Part shown: piece after piece, positions 9,259-16,604 of the stretch
How positions within the stretch are numbered: the stretch's first letter is position 1
Layout: every line of letters begins with the position of its first letter
Source: a virus
DNA: 55,847 nt
Strand: one strand, 5' to 3'
Virus record (IMG/VR): IMGVR_UViG_3300038301_000366
Span: 1-55,847 of that record
Notes under the pieces: model-generated
Seen by the model: only the letters and a program-made list of their open reading frames with translations
Databases searched by the model: none
Told to the model about the DNA's origin: nothing
Program-made: the position numbers and the translations under genes

Positions 9259-9926
9259 TATCTTGGATCGAGCAAGGTTTAACCCCTTGTTCTGAAAAGC
9301 ACTTAGCTTATTTAAATGGTAGAGGGGTAGATGAAGATACCACCATTTCTTTCTATACTTGGAAGTGTCCACCGACCCCCTCTCCTTGTCAAAGATTCAC
9401 TCTTAACTTTGGCACTACGGGCAATCGTATTGAAGGTCATCTGATCATTCCAATTTACACACCTAGAGGTGGTTTGATTGGTTTTGAAGCTAGAGACTTT
9501 GATGGTGAAGGTAAGAAGAAGGTGCTTCAATATAGGACAACCCAAGCCCAATGGAATCCTTACTTTTTAGGGTCAGAGAAGGCTTTTGCTTCTCTGTGGA
9601 ATGGTTGCGATCTCTATATTGTAGAAGGTATCTTTGACCTTGTTGCCTTAGAGAAAGTGATCCCTAAATCAGACGCTGTTATTTCAACTCTGAGAGCAGG
9701 TATGGATAACAACTCAATCAACATGATCTCTCGGTTTTTATCTGCTTATAACACCATTTACATAGCTTATGATAATGATGAGACAGGTAGAAAGAAGGGT
9801 GCTTGGCTCAAGTCAAAGTTTGAGTCATTAGGAGCTAGGGTTTACCTCGCAAAATATAGGGGTAAAGACCCTAATCAGGTGTGGAAAAAAGGCGGGTTGG
9901 CTATGTTAAGAAGAATGTTCTGTTAG
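9246..9926 (+). CDS. TOPRIM-domain, DNA primase-like protein
   Basis: The C-terminal half is a TOPRIM domain like that of DnaG-type primases: YIVEGIFD with Glu127, then IAYDNDETG with Asp176 and Asp178 as metal ligands, then KDPNQVW (residues 207-213). The N-terminal half has the small strand-rich lead-in of primases (GHLIIPIYTPRGGLIGFEAR). At 226 residues it lacks both a CHC2-type zinc finger and a helicase domain, so it is a short stand-alone form; primase activity is inferred, not shown. The start lies within the transglycosylase gene, with GGAGG upstream. Its stop overlaps the stop of the convergent gene at 9923 by 4 bases. Confidence 0.82.
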   Translation: MGSVVSWIEQGLTPCSEKHLAYLNGRGVDEDTTISFYTWKCPPTPSPCQRFTLNFGTTGNRIEGHLIIPIYTPRGGLIGFEARDFDGEGKKKVLQYRTTQAQWNPYFLGSEKAFASLWNGCDLYIVEGIFDLVALEKVIPKSDAVISTLRAGMDNNSINMISRFLSAYNTIYIAYDNDETGRKKGAWLKSKFESLGARVYLAKYRGKDPNQVWKKGGLAMLRRMFC

Positions 9927-11011
9927 TACATCAAAAATGTGCCTTCAACCCAATGCTTTCTTTCAGCGGTAGTCAAAGACTCTAAGAAGTCATTACCCCC
10001 TTGCCCTCCACCGTAGATTAGATAATCAATGATCTCTCTGAGGACCTTTAATTCGCCTCTGGAATAAGACGTGTTAATAGGTGTCCCACGCATCCCATCG
10101 TTATAAAGCTCTCGGATTAATTTTCTATGTTGGTTTTTCAAATTTGGACGAGTAGATATCCTAAGATGTTCTAAGATTACTTTTATTCTGTCGTGGTGTC
10201 CTAGTGTCCCGAACTTGCTTTCAGTCATGGTTTGTTTTTTTGGTTTACCTGACTCATTACTTTCAAGAGCGGAAATCTGTTTGGGCGAAAGGCTTCTCCC
10301 ACTTAAAACTTGGCTTTTTAAAGACTTTAAAAATCGGTTGTTAGGGGTCTTCTTAAGCACTGCGTTTATTCGGTTTAAGAGTGTTTGGTCAACTGTACCC
10401 GATCCTTCAAACTTTCCAATCGCCGCTCTTTGCCTAGTAGATAGTCTAGTTCCTTTGAGGATTTTTTCTCTCAAGTCACTTAAGAAAGGATGGTTCTTCA
10501 ATCTATTTTCATTTAGGAGATTTTGAATCCTTGCAAGGTCAGAGCTTGGGTCAAGTATTTGCTCAAGCTGATTCAAAATCTTTTCGTCTCTCTTAGAAAG
10601 AGAAGATTGACCTAGTAAAGTGTCGATGACTCTTGGTGCATTAGATCCGAAAGCAGTTTTGATCTGATTTAAGAGTGTATTGTACGTTTCTTTTTGTGCC
10701 TTTAATTTCTCCCCACTGATTAAAAAGTTCTCAAGCTTTTTCCCTGAGTGCATCGGAAAGATGCTGAATCTCCTTGGGTCTGAATCTACTATGAACTCTG
10801 CCGACATTACATCATCTTGAAGATCCCCACCGCCCCCTATTTTAAGAAGGTGCTTTTCGGGTGCAGTCTCTGTAGATTCTTCGGGACCAAAGTTCAGAAT
10901 AGAAACATCAAGCTCCAACCCTTTGTAAACAGCAGGGCCATCGGGAGAACTCATCCCTAAAAGATCAAGAAGCTCATCAGGATCAAATTCGATTGCAATA
11001 ACGTAAGCCAT
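9923..11011 (-). CDS. Helical-repeat protein with LSxxQ modules
   Basis: A 362-residue protein. The N-terminal 120 residues are a separate domain (MAYVIAIEFDPDELLDLLG). After that comes a series of helical modules of about 40 residues with the pattern N-x-FL-x-L-(K/R)-x-x-(I/V)-L-x-G-x-x-LS-x-(K/R)-Q-x-x-A(I/L); clear copies read HPFLSDLREKILKGTRLSTR and NRFLKSLKSQVLSGRSLSPK. The same module occurs in the protein at 34487. The C-terminal part ends in HWVEGTFLMY. Function unknown; the module is seen in phage proteins but I know no assigned activity. AAGGA lies 7 bases before the ATG. Expressed against the neighbouring genes. Confidence 0.8.
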   Translation of the reverse strand: MAYVIAIEFDPDELLDLLGMSSPDGPAVYKGLELDVSILNFGPEESTETAPEKHLLKIGGGGDLQDDVMSAEFIVDSDPRRFSIFPMHSGKKLENFLISGEKLKAQKETYNTLLNQIKTAFGSNAPRVIDTLLGQSSLSKRDEKILNQLEQILDPSSDLARIQNLLNENRLKNHPFLSDLREKILKGTRLSTRQRAAIGKFEGSGTVDQTLLNRINAVLKKTPNNRFLKSLKSQVLSGRSLSPKQISALESNESGKPKKQTMTESKFGTLGHHDRIKVILEHLRISTRPNLKNQHRKLIRELYNDGMRGTPINTSYSRGELKVLREIIDYLIYGGGQGGNDFLESLTTAERKHWVEGTFLMY

Positions 11012-11021
11012 TTTTCTATCC

Positions 11022-11093
11022 TTATACTAGATTTAATATTTGCTCGATGCAGAGGCACATCATCAAAGGTTCAGAGTAAAAACAAAACATCAT
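11022..11093 (-). CDS. Possible 23-residue leader protein
   Basis: A minus-strand ORF of 24 codons (MMFCFYSEPLMM start) preceded by AAAGGG six bases before the ATG. Its stop lies next to the ribosome site of the gene starting at 11011, which would suit translational coupling. It is rich in Met, Cys and Leu. Only the ribosome site and position support it; it may be chance. Confidence 0.3.
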   Translation of the reverse strand: MMFCFYSEPLMMCLCIEQILNLV

Positions 11094-11111
11094 GCCACCC
11101 TTTCTTTTAGA

Positions 11112-11119
11112 CTCTTTAT
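11112..11119 (+). promoter_or_regulatory. CTCTTTAT element before the gene at 11159
   Basis: CTCTTTAT lies 40-47 bases before the ATG, followed by AAACGGTCTAGC. The region before 16226 has nearly the same block (ACTCTTTATATGTCTAGC). Similar sequences occur before 13476, 16076, 17776, 30559, 30942 and 34487. This is probably a core promoter element, but it is inferred only from recurrence. Confidence 0.4.
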
Positions 11120-11158
11120 AAACGGTCTAGCGATAGATAAATAAAAAGAGAGGCAATC

Positions 11159-12412
11159 ATGGACATTGTAAGACTTATTAAGATCTCGTCTCAGTTCCCG
11201 AATACAAAACTCGCTAAGGCTACAGAGACTTATCTTCTTTCTTTGGTTAAGAAAGAGATTGAGCATAACTCAAGCTTAGAGTTCTTGAATCAGTTATCAG
11301 ATAGAGTAGCTTCCTCCCCCTCGAACCATTGGCAAAGAGGTCTTATGCTCTTAAAGAGGGCTTCTCAAGGCGAAGATGTTATTCATTTCTTAGAGCATTG
11401 GGAAGATCAGGGTTCTCGATCTTTGAACTTTGAAGGCAGTAAGAAAGAACTCATTCGTTTAGCTTATGAGAACCCTTCTCTTAGACCGATCATTGTAGGT
11501 GCGGAGTCAGCTCAGATAAGTCAGTCTGATCTGAACCAAGCAGGTAAACAAAAAGCTAAAAAGCAAGACCGAGCCCCTAAAGGAGAGGGGAGAGGTGCTG
11601 AGAGGAAGATGCAGAAAGCTGAAGGTAAGAAGAGTAAAAAACAAGAGCTTCAAATGTTGATGACTAATTACAAATCAAGCGAGAACGGTGCGGAAAGAAC
11701 TAAGATAACTAAGAGACTGCAAAGTCTTATTCGAGGTAAAAAAAGAACAAAACAGACCCCAAAGCTTATGAAAATAATGGTCAATTGGAACAAATACTCT
11801 AACGGTATTAAGAAAGTAAAGTCACCTAAAACAAAAGAAGAAGTGACTTGGGCTACTTTGTTTTCTGATGAGGAGACAAAAGAATTTGCAGAGGAGTTAA
11901 GAGAAGAAGAGTACATCAAACCACTCTTTCAACTTGCAAAAAGAATTGTCCAACAAGCGGGGGATGGTAGCGAGAAAGATGACTCCAAGAAGAAAGACGA
12001 GCCTAAGAAGGATGACAAGGGTGAGTCAGATACAAGTAAGTCCGATGGAGATAAAGGTGAGAGTAAAGGAGAGGATAAGGGTATCGTAGAAAGTCTTATG
12101 GAGAGTGAGGGTATCTCTAAAGAAGAAGCCCAAGACATGGCAGGTAACATTTTAGAGGGTGAAGGTGATGATGAAGATGATACTTCAGAAGCCCCTGATT
12201 CTTCAGAGTCAGCAACAGGTCAGTCTGTTTCTACAAGTGGAGGTCTTGGAGGATTAGGTGGGGAGTCAAGTGGGGGCGACAGTGGAGCTAAGGGCTATAC
12301 TAAAGTCAAAAAAGGACCGCACGACACAAAAAAGCAGAAAAAACAGCAATCTGACAGTCGAAAAAAGAACAGAAAGAAAGCAAACTCAAATGACTTAGAC
12401 ATTAGTTTTTAA
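11159..12412 (+). CDS. Large charged, mostly disordered protein carrying the KKLIR-AYxNPxLR module
   Basis: 417 residues. Residues 1-115 are helical and end in KKELIRLAYENPSLRPIIV (95-113), a module that recurs at the N terminus of the 2H phosphoesterase-like protein at 13476. From about residue 120 the protein is Lys/Glu/Asp/Ser rich with a Gly-rich patch (GGLGGLGGESSGG) and a Lys-rich tail, so most of it is likely unstructured. Such composition suits a scaffold-like or nucleic-acid-associated virion protein, but that is inference. It opens a plus-strand unit with a CTCTTTAT element upstream and a weak AGAGAGG ribosome site; the next gene starts 13 bases after its stop. Confidence 0.75.
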   Translation: MDIVRLIKISSQFPNTKLAKATETYLLSLVKKEIEHNSSLEFLNQLSDRVASSPSNHWQRGLMLLKRASQGEDVIHFLEHWEDQGSRSLNFEGSKKELIRLAYENPSLRPIIVGAESAQISQSDLNQAGKQKAKKQDRAPKGEGRGAERKMQKAEGKKSKKQELQMLMTNYKSSENGAERTKITKRLQSLIRGKKRTKQTPKLMKIMVNWNKYSNGIKKVKSPKTKEEVTWATLFSDEETKEFAEELREEEYIKPLFQLAKRIVQQAGDGSEKDDSKKKDEPKKDDKGESDTSKSDGDKGESKGEDKGIVESLMESEGISKEEAQDMAGNILEGEGDDEDDTSEAPDSSESATGQSVSTSGGLGGLGGESSGGDSGAKGYTKVKKGPHDTKKQKKQQSDSRKKNRKKANSNDLDISF

Positions 12413-12425
12413 GAAAGGAAAACAA

Positions 12426-13409
12426 ATGATTAACTTCTTACAGTCCCCAAGTCAGTTCAACACTGTAAATATAAAGATGGCATCTCTTTCAGAAAGACAG
12501 CTAGTGATTATCGCCTGTTTTCAATATAGACAAGCGAAGACTCTACGCCTCGCCTCCAACTGGGTAACAAATCTAATCAGTTCGGGTGTCGCTAAAGTTA
12601 AAGGCATGGCGAAGTATGTTAAAAATGCGTTCTTAAAAATCTTAAAAGTGTTCTTTGTTCAAACCCCTGTCGTCAACCTATTCACTGAGTTTTTTCAATC
12701 CCTTGCTTATGATCGTCTACTGTCAAAGCTCTATTTCGCATGGAAACTAGGTGCTAAACATAGGGAGAGCGGTAAAGACCTTCTGAGTAGAGTGGGGTTC
12801 ATCAAGTATTATGGATCAAGGGATGGACTGTTCTTCTATGATGATTATATGAGTGGGTATGATGATACTTCTGACCTTAAAGATTTAAGAATCAAGGCGG
12901 TAAATATCGCTAAGGAAGATTTAGGTTTGAGGACAGTCACAGAGATTATAAAAGTGGCGTGGGAAACCCTAAACCCGTTCAAGTTTTTTGAGTCTTTCTT
13001 TACCTCATTAAAACTGATTGGTAAGAAAAAGGTTTTCTTACCTGGCTCAAGGACAGAAGCTAGTTTTATAGACATCTTTCTGTATCAGTTAAACTATGCA
13101 ATCCCTATGATGATCGCTATTTCATTACCTCAGATATTTACGATTAAAGTGTTAGGTGGTCTAGCACTAGGTTCACTTATGGGATACAACCCTAAAGATA
13201 TTATCAAAGGAAATAGCTCCTCCATCAAAAAACTCAAAAGGGGCATTTCTTCTCTTTTCTTTAAACAGCAAAAAAGATTTGATGTGGAAGAAATCTTTGA
13301 GAAGATTCCTGAAAAAGATGTTTTCTTCCATGACGCTCAAGGTGATCTTAAATCTGTTCAGAGTGCTTCAGAAGAAGAAATAGAGGAACTAGTTAAAAGT
13401 ATAAACTAG
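12426..13409 (+). CDS. Membrane-associated protein of unknown function
   Basis: 327 residues, basic, helical. A hydrophobic stretch around residues 215-255 (YAIPMMIAISLPQI, then IKVLGGLALGSLMG) looks like one or two membrane segments, and the 60-85 region is amphipathic and Phe-rich. The C terminus is acidic. No known domain seen. KMAS lies at residues 17-20, a short motif also seen in several neighbours. Similar build (helical soluble part, membrane hairpin, short tail) appears at 22136, 28689 and 29375. Ribosome site AAGGA; follows the charged protein by 13 bases, so co-transcribed. Confidence 0.75.
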   Translation: MINFLQSPSQFNTVNIKMASLSERQLVIIACFQYRQAKTLRLASNWVTNLISSGVAKVKGMAKYVKNAFLKILKVFFVQTPVVNLFTEFFQSLAYDRLLSKLYFAWKLGAKHRESGKDLLSRVGFIKYYGSRDGLFFYDDYMSGYDDTSDLKDLRIKAVNIAKEDLGLRTVTEIIKVAWETLNPFKFFESFFTSLKLIGKKKVFLPGSRTEASFIDIFLYQLNYAIPMMIAISLPQIFTIKVLGGLALGSLMGYNPKDIIKGNSSSIKKLKRGISSLFFKQQKRFDVEEIFEKIPEKDVFFHDAQGDLKSVQSASEEEIEELVKSIN

Positions 13410-13475
13410 TAACGTATATACCTCTTTTATCTTTTTGCCTTTGTAACTAAATAAAACAACAATAAGGAGACTCCC

Positions 13476-14042
13476 ATGTCCGACACAAGAAAGAAACTAA
13501 TAAGAATCGCTTACGATAACCCACATTTGCGATCTAAAATCCTACCGACTTTGAACAAAATCTCAGCTCAAAAAAAGAAGAAGACCAAGGTCAACTTCAT
13601 TGAAGCCATTCTTGAGAACCCAACTGACTTAACTTCTTGGTTGGAAAGACAAGACGATGCTCCCTCACTCAAAGGTTGGGATATTAAGAGTCATCACATG
13701 ACGATGGAATTTTTAAAGAAGGGCAAAGCAACAGACCTAGAACCTTATAAACAGTTCTTGGGTAACACCTATACCGTAGACATTGTAGGATATGCTTTTG
13801 ATGACAAGTGTGTTGCAGTCTTAATAGACACAAACTTGCCTGTCGATAACAAGTTCCCTCATATTACGGTAGCTGTGAATGGTGTGTCTCCTGTATACAG
13901 CAACGACCTCTTGAAAGAGAAGAGTGCTTCAGGTGAACTTATCCAAGCAAAAGGTAAGCTTAAAGTGAAGGTTGGGTACTTTGACTTTAAGACTCACCGT
14001 TATGATCTTCCTCATGAGTTTTTTGAAACTGACGAGGATTGA
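13476..14042 (+). CDS. 2H phosphoesterase-like protein with an N-terminal KKLIR module
   Basis: 188 residues. The N terminus (KKLIRIAYDNPHLRSKILP, residues 6-24) matches the module in the protein at 11159, then a Lys-rich linker. The rest carries two HxT motifs spaced as in 2H phosphoesterases: HMTM (His74, Thr76) and HITV (His129, Thr131), within GWDIKSHHMTMEFL and KFPHITVAVNGV. This superfamily includes 2'-5' RNA ligases, cyclic phosphodiesterases of RNA repair and the phage anti-CBASS nuclease Acb1, which cuts cyclic nucleotides. The substrate here cannot be told from sequence. AAGGAG lies seven bases before the ATG. Its 3' end overlaps the minus-strand gene 14012-14359 by 31 bases. Confidence 0.7.
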   Translation: MSDTRKKLIRIAYDNPHLRSKILPTLNKISAQKKKKTKVNFIEAILENPTDLTSWLERQDDAPSLKGWDIKSHHMTMEFLKKGKATDLEPYKQFLGNTYTVDIVGYAFDDKCVAVLIDTNLPVDNKFPHITVAVNGVSPVYSNDLLKEKSASGELIQAKGKLKVKVGYFDFKTHRYDLPHEFFETDED

Positions 14043-14359
14043 TCTGATTTCCAAGTGTCAAAGAGTCCTTCGCAGATTATATCTTCAAGATTCTCTGACT
14101 CAAGCTTCTCGTTGATAAGATACTTTCCGTTATTGTATCCAAGCTCTCCCCCTTCTTTGATAAGTAAGAGACACATACAAGACAAAGTAGCTTCATCCTC
14201 TAATACGGGAATCCACCCTTTATTGAAGGCTCTGTCTTCGTATCTGATTCTTATTTTTTGAGTTAGCTTATAGGGTGGGCAAGCCAACATACCTTCAGTC
14301 CATTTCCATCTTGGATGTTGAACTAGCTTAATGATAGATGACATCTTCATCTTTTTCAA
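14012..14359 (-). CDS. Small protein of unknown function
   Basis: 115 residues with a Trp/Pro-rich N-terminal part (HPRWKWTEGMLACPPY) and an acidic end. No motif I recognise. A second in-frame Met (MSSIIKL, about 15 bases downstream) is as good a start. It overlaps the upstream gene 14328-14753 at its 5' end and the 2H protein gene at its 3' end, which is tight even for a phage. Compactness and shared orientation with 14328 favour a real gene. Confidence 0.55.
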   Translation of the reverse strand: MKKMKMSSIIKLVQHPRWKWTEGMLACPPYKLTQKIRIRYEDRAFNKGWIPVLEDEATLSCMCLLLIKEGGELGYNNGKYLINEKLESENLEDIICEGLFDTWKSDQSSSVSKNS

Positions 14360-14753
14360 ACAAGAAGGAAAGAGACACTAGAGGGTTTCTTATTTTGATA
14401 GGTCCTTCAAAAATATATTCGTTTTTTATAAGATTTGGAGGTCTTTGGTAATAGGCTTCTATGCCTTCTTTGTTCATTTTTAGTAAAACGAAACCATATT
14501 CTTCTTGGCTCTTTAAACAAAGACAACAAGTGAAGTCCACCCCCCAAAGTAAAGAGTCATTTATTTTCTTGGTTAAGTCTTTTTGGTCTTCTTTAGAGAA
14601 GGTGTAAATAACACTACCTTGAGGGCAATAATAGAATGAAGGGCTTTCATTCAGTGGTATATTATTCTGTATAGTCTTAAATATGTTTTTCCTACATTGT
14701 AAAAGAAGTTCTTTCTTTGTGTTTTTTTGTTGGGGGTTTAAATCATGGAACAT
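14328..14753 (-). CDS. Small protein of unknown function
   Basis: 141 residues, mixed alpha/beta by eye, with CCLCLKSQEEYGFVLLKM in the middle (three Cys in four residues). No known domain. It ends in DVIYH, much like EIVYH at the end of the protein at 15169, and both have similar size and a central strand-rich region, so the two may be distant relatives; this is weak. Start overlaps the divergent gene at 14745 by nine bases, and no convincing ribosome site precedes it. It forms a minus-strand pair with 14012. Confidence 0.5.
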   Translation of the reverse strand: MFHDLNPQQKNTKKELLLQCRKNIFKTIQNNIPLNESPSFYYCPQGSVIYTFSKEDQKDLTKKINDSLLWGVDFTCCLCLKSQEEYGFVLLKMNKEGIEAYYQRPPNLIKNEYIFEGPIKIRNPLVSLSFLFEKDEDVIYH

Positions 14754-14990
14754 AGGAAATCTCGCTTGTATCGGAGTTTGCTTTCTCGATTAGAGAACTG
14801 TAAATTTCTTCTTAAGTCATCCTCGAAGGATTTGTCATCTATTAATAAATATCAGAAAAACGCTTCAAACGAAGATTTAACTCTAAGAATGTCTTTTTTA
14901 ATAAAAGAGTTAGACAAAACTTTCTTAGACTTAGAAAGTCGGTATAAGGAAGAGAAAAGAAAAGTCCGTAAAGAAAGAGAGTCTAAGTAA
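14745..14990 (+). CDS. Small basic coiled-coil protein
   Basis: 81 residues, helical and highly charged (RKSRLYRSLLSRLENC at the start, KEEKRKVRKERESK at the end). The only ribosome-like signal is TGGGGG before the ATG. Its stop overlaps the start of the next gene (TAATG), which argues for coupling to the zinc-ribbon gene. No function recognised. Confidence 0.55.
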   Translation: MEHRKSRLYRSLLSRLENCKFLLKSSSKDLSSINKYQKNASNEDLTLRMSFLIKELDKTFLDLESRYKEEKRKVRKERESK

Positions 14991-15172
14991 TGCCTACTTA
15001 CAATTACAAATGTAAAAAAGAAGTATGTCAGCAGGAGTTCCAAGTTTTTCACAAAATGGATGACCCAAAACCACCCTGTCCTAAGTGTGGTGAGGAAGAC
15101 CCCAAACTGCTGATCAAAGGTATGAACTTTGTTCTTAAAGGACAAGGTTGGTTCAATAGCGGTGGTTACTAG
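14990..15172 (+). CDS. FmdB-type zinc-ribbon protein
   Basis: 60 residues that match the FmdB zinc-ribbon pattern from end to end: MPTYNYKCKKEVC at the start (the first knuckle is C-x4-C rather than the usual C-x2-C), then PPCPKCGEE, then the closing FVLKGQGWFNSGGY. Members of this family are small zinc proteins of uncertain role. A second copy lies at 16605. Translation is probably coupled to the gene before it (TAATG). Its stop overlaps that of the convergent gene 15169-15576 by 4 bases. Confidence 0.85.
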   Translation: MPTYNYKCKKEVCQQEFQVFHKMDDPKPPCPKCGEEDPKLLIKGMNFVLKGQGWFNSGGY

Positions 15173-15576
15173 TGATAAACAATTTCTTCACTGTAGTTAT
15201 CGACTAACTGTGGTAGACACTCTTCTAAGTTTACTTCTTTATAGTCGCTTAAAAAAATGTCCGAGGTATACGTTTTGAGTTCATTTATAGTTCGATCATA
15301 TATTAATAAGAGTACGTTATCTTGATTAGTGTCTTGATTTTCTACAATACACCAAAAAACAAACCCCCTAGAGGCAGGCTCTTCTTTAAGCATGGTTTTT
15401 AACATCATAGACCAATTATCTATAACTATGTCAGCTAAACACAAGTGAGGATAGTCGAGGATTATTCTTTCTTCCATCAGACTAAACGAAGTCGCTTGAG
15501 GTGGCTCTAGCTTTAAATAAATCTTATGTTGGATTACATACTCTTTTAGAAACTCAATAAATATTTCTATGTTCAT
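15169..15576 (-). CDS. Small protein of unknown function
   Basis: 135 residues, alternating helices and strands, acidic at the C terminus and ending in EEIVYH (see 14328 for the similar end). No signal peptide, membrane segment or known motif. The ribosome site is AAGGG, eight bases before the ATG. It overlaps its convergent neighbour by the 4-bp CTAG stop pair. Confidence 0.6.
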   Translation of the reverse strand: MNIEIFIEFLKEYVIQHKIYLKLEPPQATSFSLMEERIILDYPHLCLADIVIDNWSMMLKTMLKEEPASRGFVFWCIVENQDTNQDNVLLLIYDRTINELKTYTSDIFLSDYKEVNLEECLPQLVDNYSEEIVYH

Positions 15577-15600
15577 CTTTTATCCCTTTGAGGTTTATAT

Positions 15601-15927
15601 ATGAAGTCTTATACCTTCCCTGTTATTTTTTTATGCCTCGCTGAACTCATTTTTTGGTTTAAGGGTAATTCAAAAGAGTTATACGGGATAGCATGGGGCC
15701 CTTTAAAATGGTGGCTGTACACAAGTTTATTTACAAACTACCTATGCCTATATGCTTGGTGGAAACTCATAGAGTTGGGAGACGTTTGGAAAGCAGGAGT
15801 TACTTGGGCCTTTTGTGGTCTAAGTATTGAACTGATATTGAACTGTTATTTTTTTGGCTTCAATTGGAGAGGGATTGTGGCTTTAACTTTGTGTGGTCTA
15901 GGGGTTCTTGTAGCCCACAGTGGTTAA
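15601..15927 (+). CDS. Small integral membrane protein (three or four segments)
   Basis: 108 residues dominated by hydrophobic stretches at about 5-20, 35-55, 66-86 and 90-106, with Trp-rich loops (WGPLKWWLY). The size and layout are like multi-span holins or small phage membrane proteins, but there is no specific match; a role in lysis or in changing the host membrane is only a guess. The ribosome site is weak (TTGAGG). The stop is shared in a TTAA overlap with the convergent micro-gene at 15924. Confidence 0.65.
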   Translation: MKSYTFPVIFLCLAELIFWFKGNSKELYGIAWGPLKWWLYTSLFTNYLCLYAWWKLIELGDVWKAGVTWAFCGLSIELILNCYFFGFNWRGIVALTLCGLGVLVAHSG

Positions 15928-15989
15928 TCATCTCTTGGTGGGTTTAATAGCCTTCTGACTGCTTCTTTCAACCATTCTTTATCGCACAT
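15924..15989 (-). CDS. Possible 21-residue protein with a strong ribosome site
   Basis: A 22-codon ORF (MCDKEWLKEAVRRLLNPPRDD) with AAGGAG six bases before the ATG. The predicted peptide is a short amphipathic helix with a Pro-Pro end. Its stop overlaps the stop of the membrane protein gene by 4 bases, the same junction seen at five other convergent gene ends here, which supports it as a real gene. Too short for standard gene callers. Confidence 0.5.
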   Translation of the reverse strand: MCDKEWLKEAVRRLLNPPRDD

Positions 15990-16040
15990 GATAACTCCTT
16001 AAATAAATTTGTAATAAAGAGAATGCTCTGATACTACACC

Positions 16041-16047
16041 CTCTTAT
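16041..16047 (+). promoter_or_regulatory. CTCTTAT element before the micro-gene at 16076
   Basis: CTCTTAT lies about 29-35 bases upstream of the ATG, the same position as the related elements at 11112, 16180 and 30902. Support is the recurrence alone. Confidence 0.3.
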
Positions 16048-16075
16048 TTTAATGTATCAGAATAGGAGTTCAGAC

Positions 16076-16171
16076 ATGAACTTTTTCACTTACTTAGCTA
16101 TCACAGGTTCTGCGTTTACTTACTCAATGTTCTTCCTTATGGCGTATAGGTATTACAGAGACCTTCAGTGA
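16076..16171 (+). CDS. 31-residue membrane peptide
   Basis: An ORF of 31 codons (MNFFTYLAITGSAFTYSMFF at its start) preceded by AGGAG with normal spacing. Residues 3-24 form one likely membrane helix, followed by a basic end (RYYRDLQ). It sits alone between a CTCTTAT element and the SWIM-protein unit. Single-span micro-proteins are common in phages, but none of their known roles can be assigned. Confidence 0.55.
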   Translation: MNFFTYLAITGSAFTYSMFFLMAYRYYRDLQ

Positions 16172-16179
16172 TTTTTATA

Positions 16180-16187
16180 CTCTTTAT
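16180..16187 (+). promoter_or_regulatory. CTCTTTAT element before the SWIM gene
   Basis: CTCTTTATATGTCTAGC lies 39-46 bases upstream of the ATG at 16226 and closely matches the block upstream of 11159. It is a candidate -10-type element of a phage promoter, inferred only from recurrence. Confidence 0.4.
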
Positions 16188-16225
16188 ATGTCTAGCCTTT
16201 AAATGTATGTATCAAGAGGGTAGAC

Positions 16226-16603
16226 ATGAAAACGAAGACATCCGCAAAAAAAGATTTGATCTTAAAAGACTTAGACCCTTCGGTCATTTCTAAAGCGAAG
16301 TCTATTTCTGTTGTAGCTAAAGACTTTGAACAGAAAGTTTTTAGAGAGCCGATTGTATTTACAGTGGGAGATTATCAAGTATCACTTGAAGCTAAAGGAG
16401 TTCGTAAAGATCCTGATATTTTCTTAAGTTGCAACTGTGCTTATTGGAGATATCAAGGTAGTGAGTTTCATGCTCAAAAAAATGGTTATTTGTTCGGTAC
16501 ACCTAAAGGTACATTAGATGAACCTGTCAAGCGTGACCCTCAAGGTACTCATAAAGTGTGTAAGCACGTTTATGCGGTCTTGAGAGATTTTTTTGGAGTC
16601 TAA
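16226..16603 (+). CDS. SWIM zinc-finger protein
   Basis: 125 residues. The C-terminal half has the SWIM pattern C-x-C-x(n)-C-x-H: SCNCAYW (Cys69, Cys71) and VCKHVYAVL (Cys112, His114). SWIM domains bind DNA or proteins. The spacer between the halves is about 40 residues, longer than in many SWIM proteins. The N-terminal half is a small helical and strand region (SVISKAKSISVVAKDFEQKV). It is followed directly by an FmdB-type zinc-ribbon gene, so two small zinc proteins are co-expressed. Likely role in DNA handling or virion assembly, not shown. Confidence 0.78.
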   Translation: MKTKTSAKKDLILKDLDPSVISKAKSISVVAKDFEQKVFREPIVFTVGDYQVSLEAKGVRKDPDIFLSCNCAYWRYQGSEFHAQKNGYLFGTPKGTLDEPVKRDPQGTHKVCKHVYAVLRDFFGV

Positions 16604-16604
16604 A

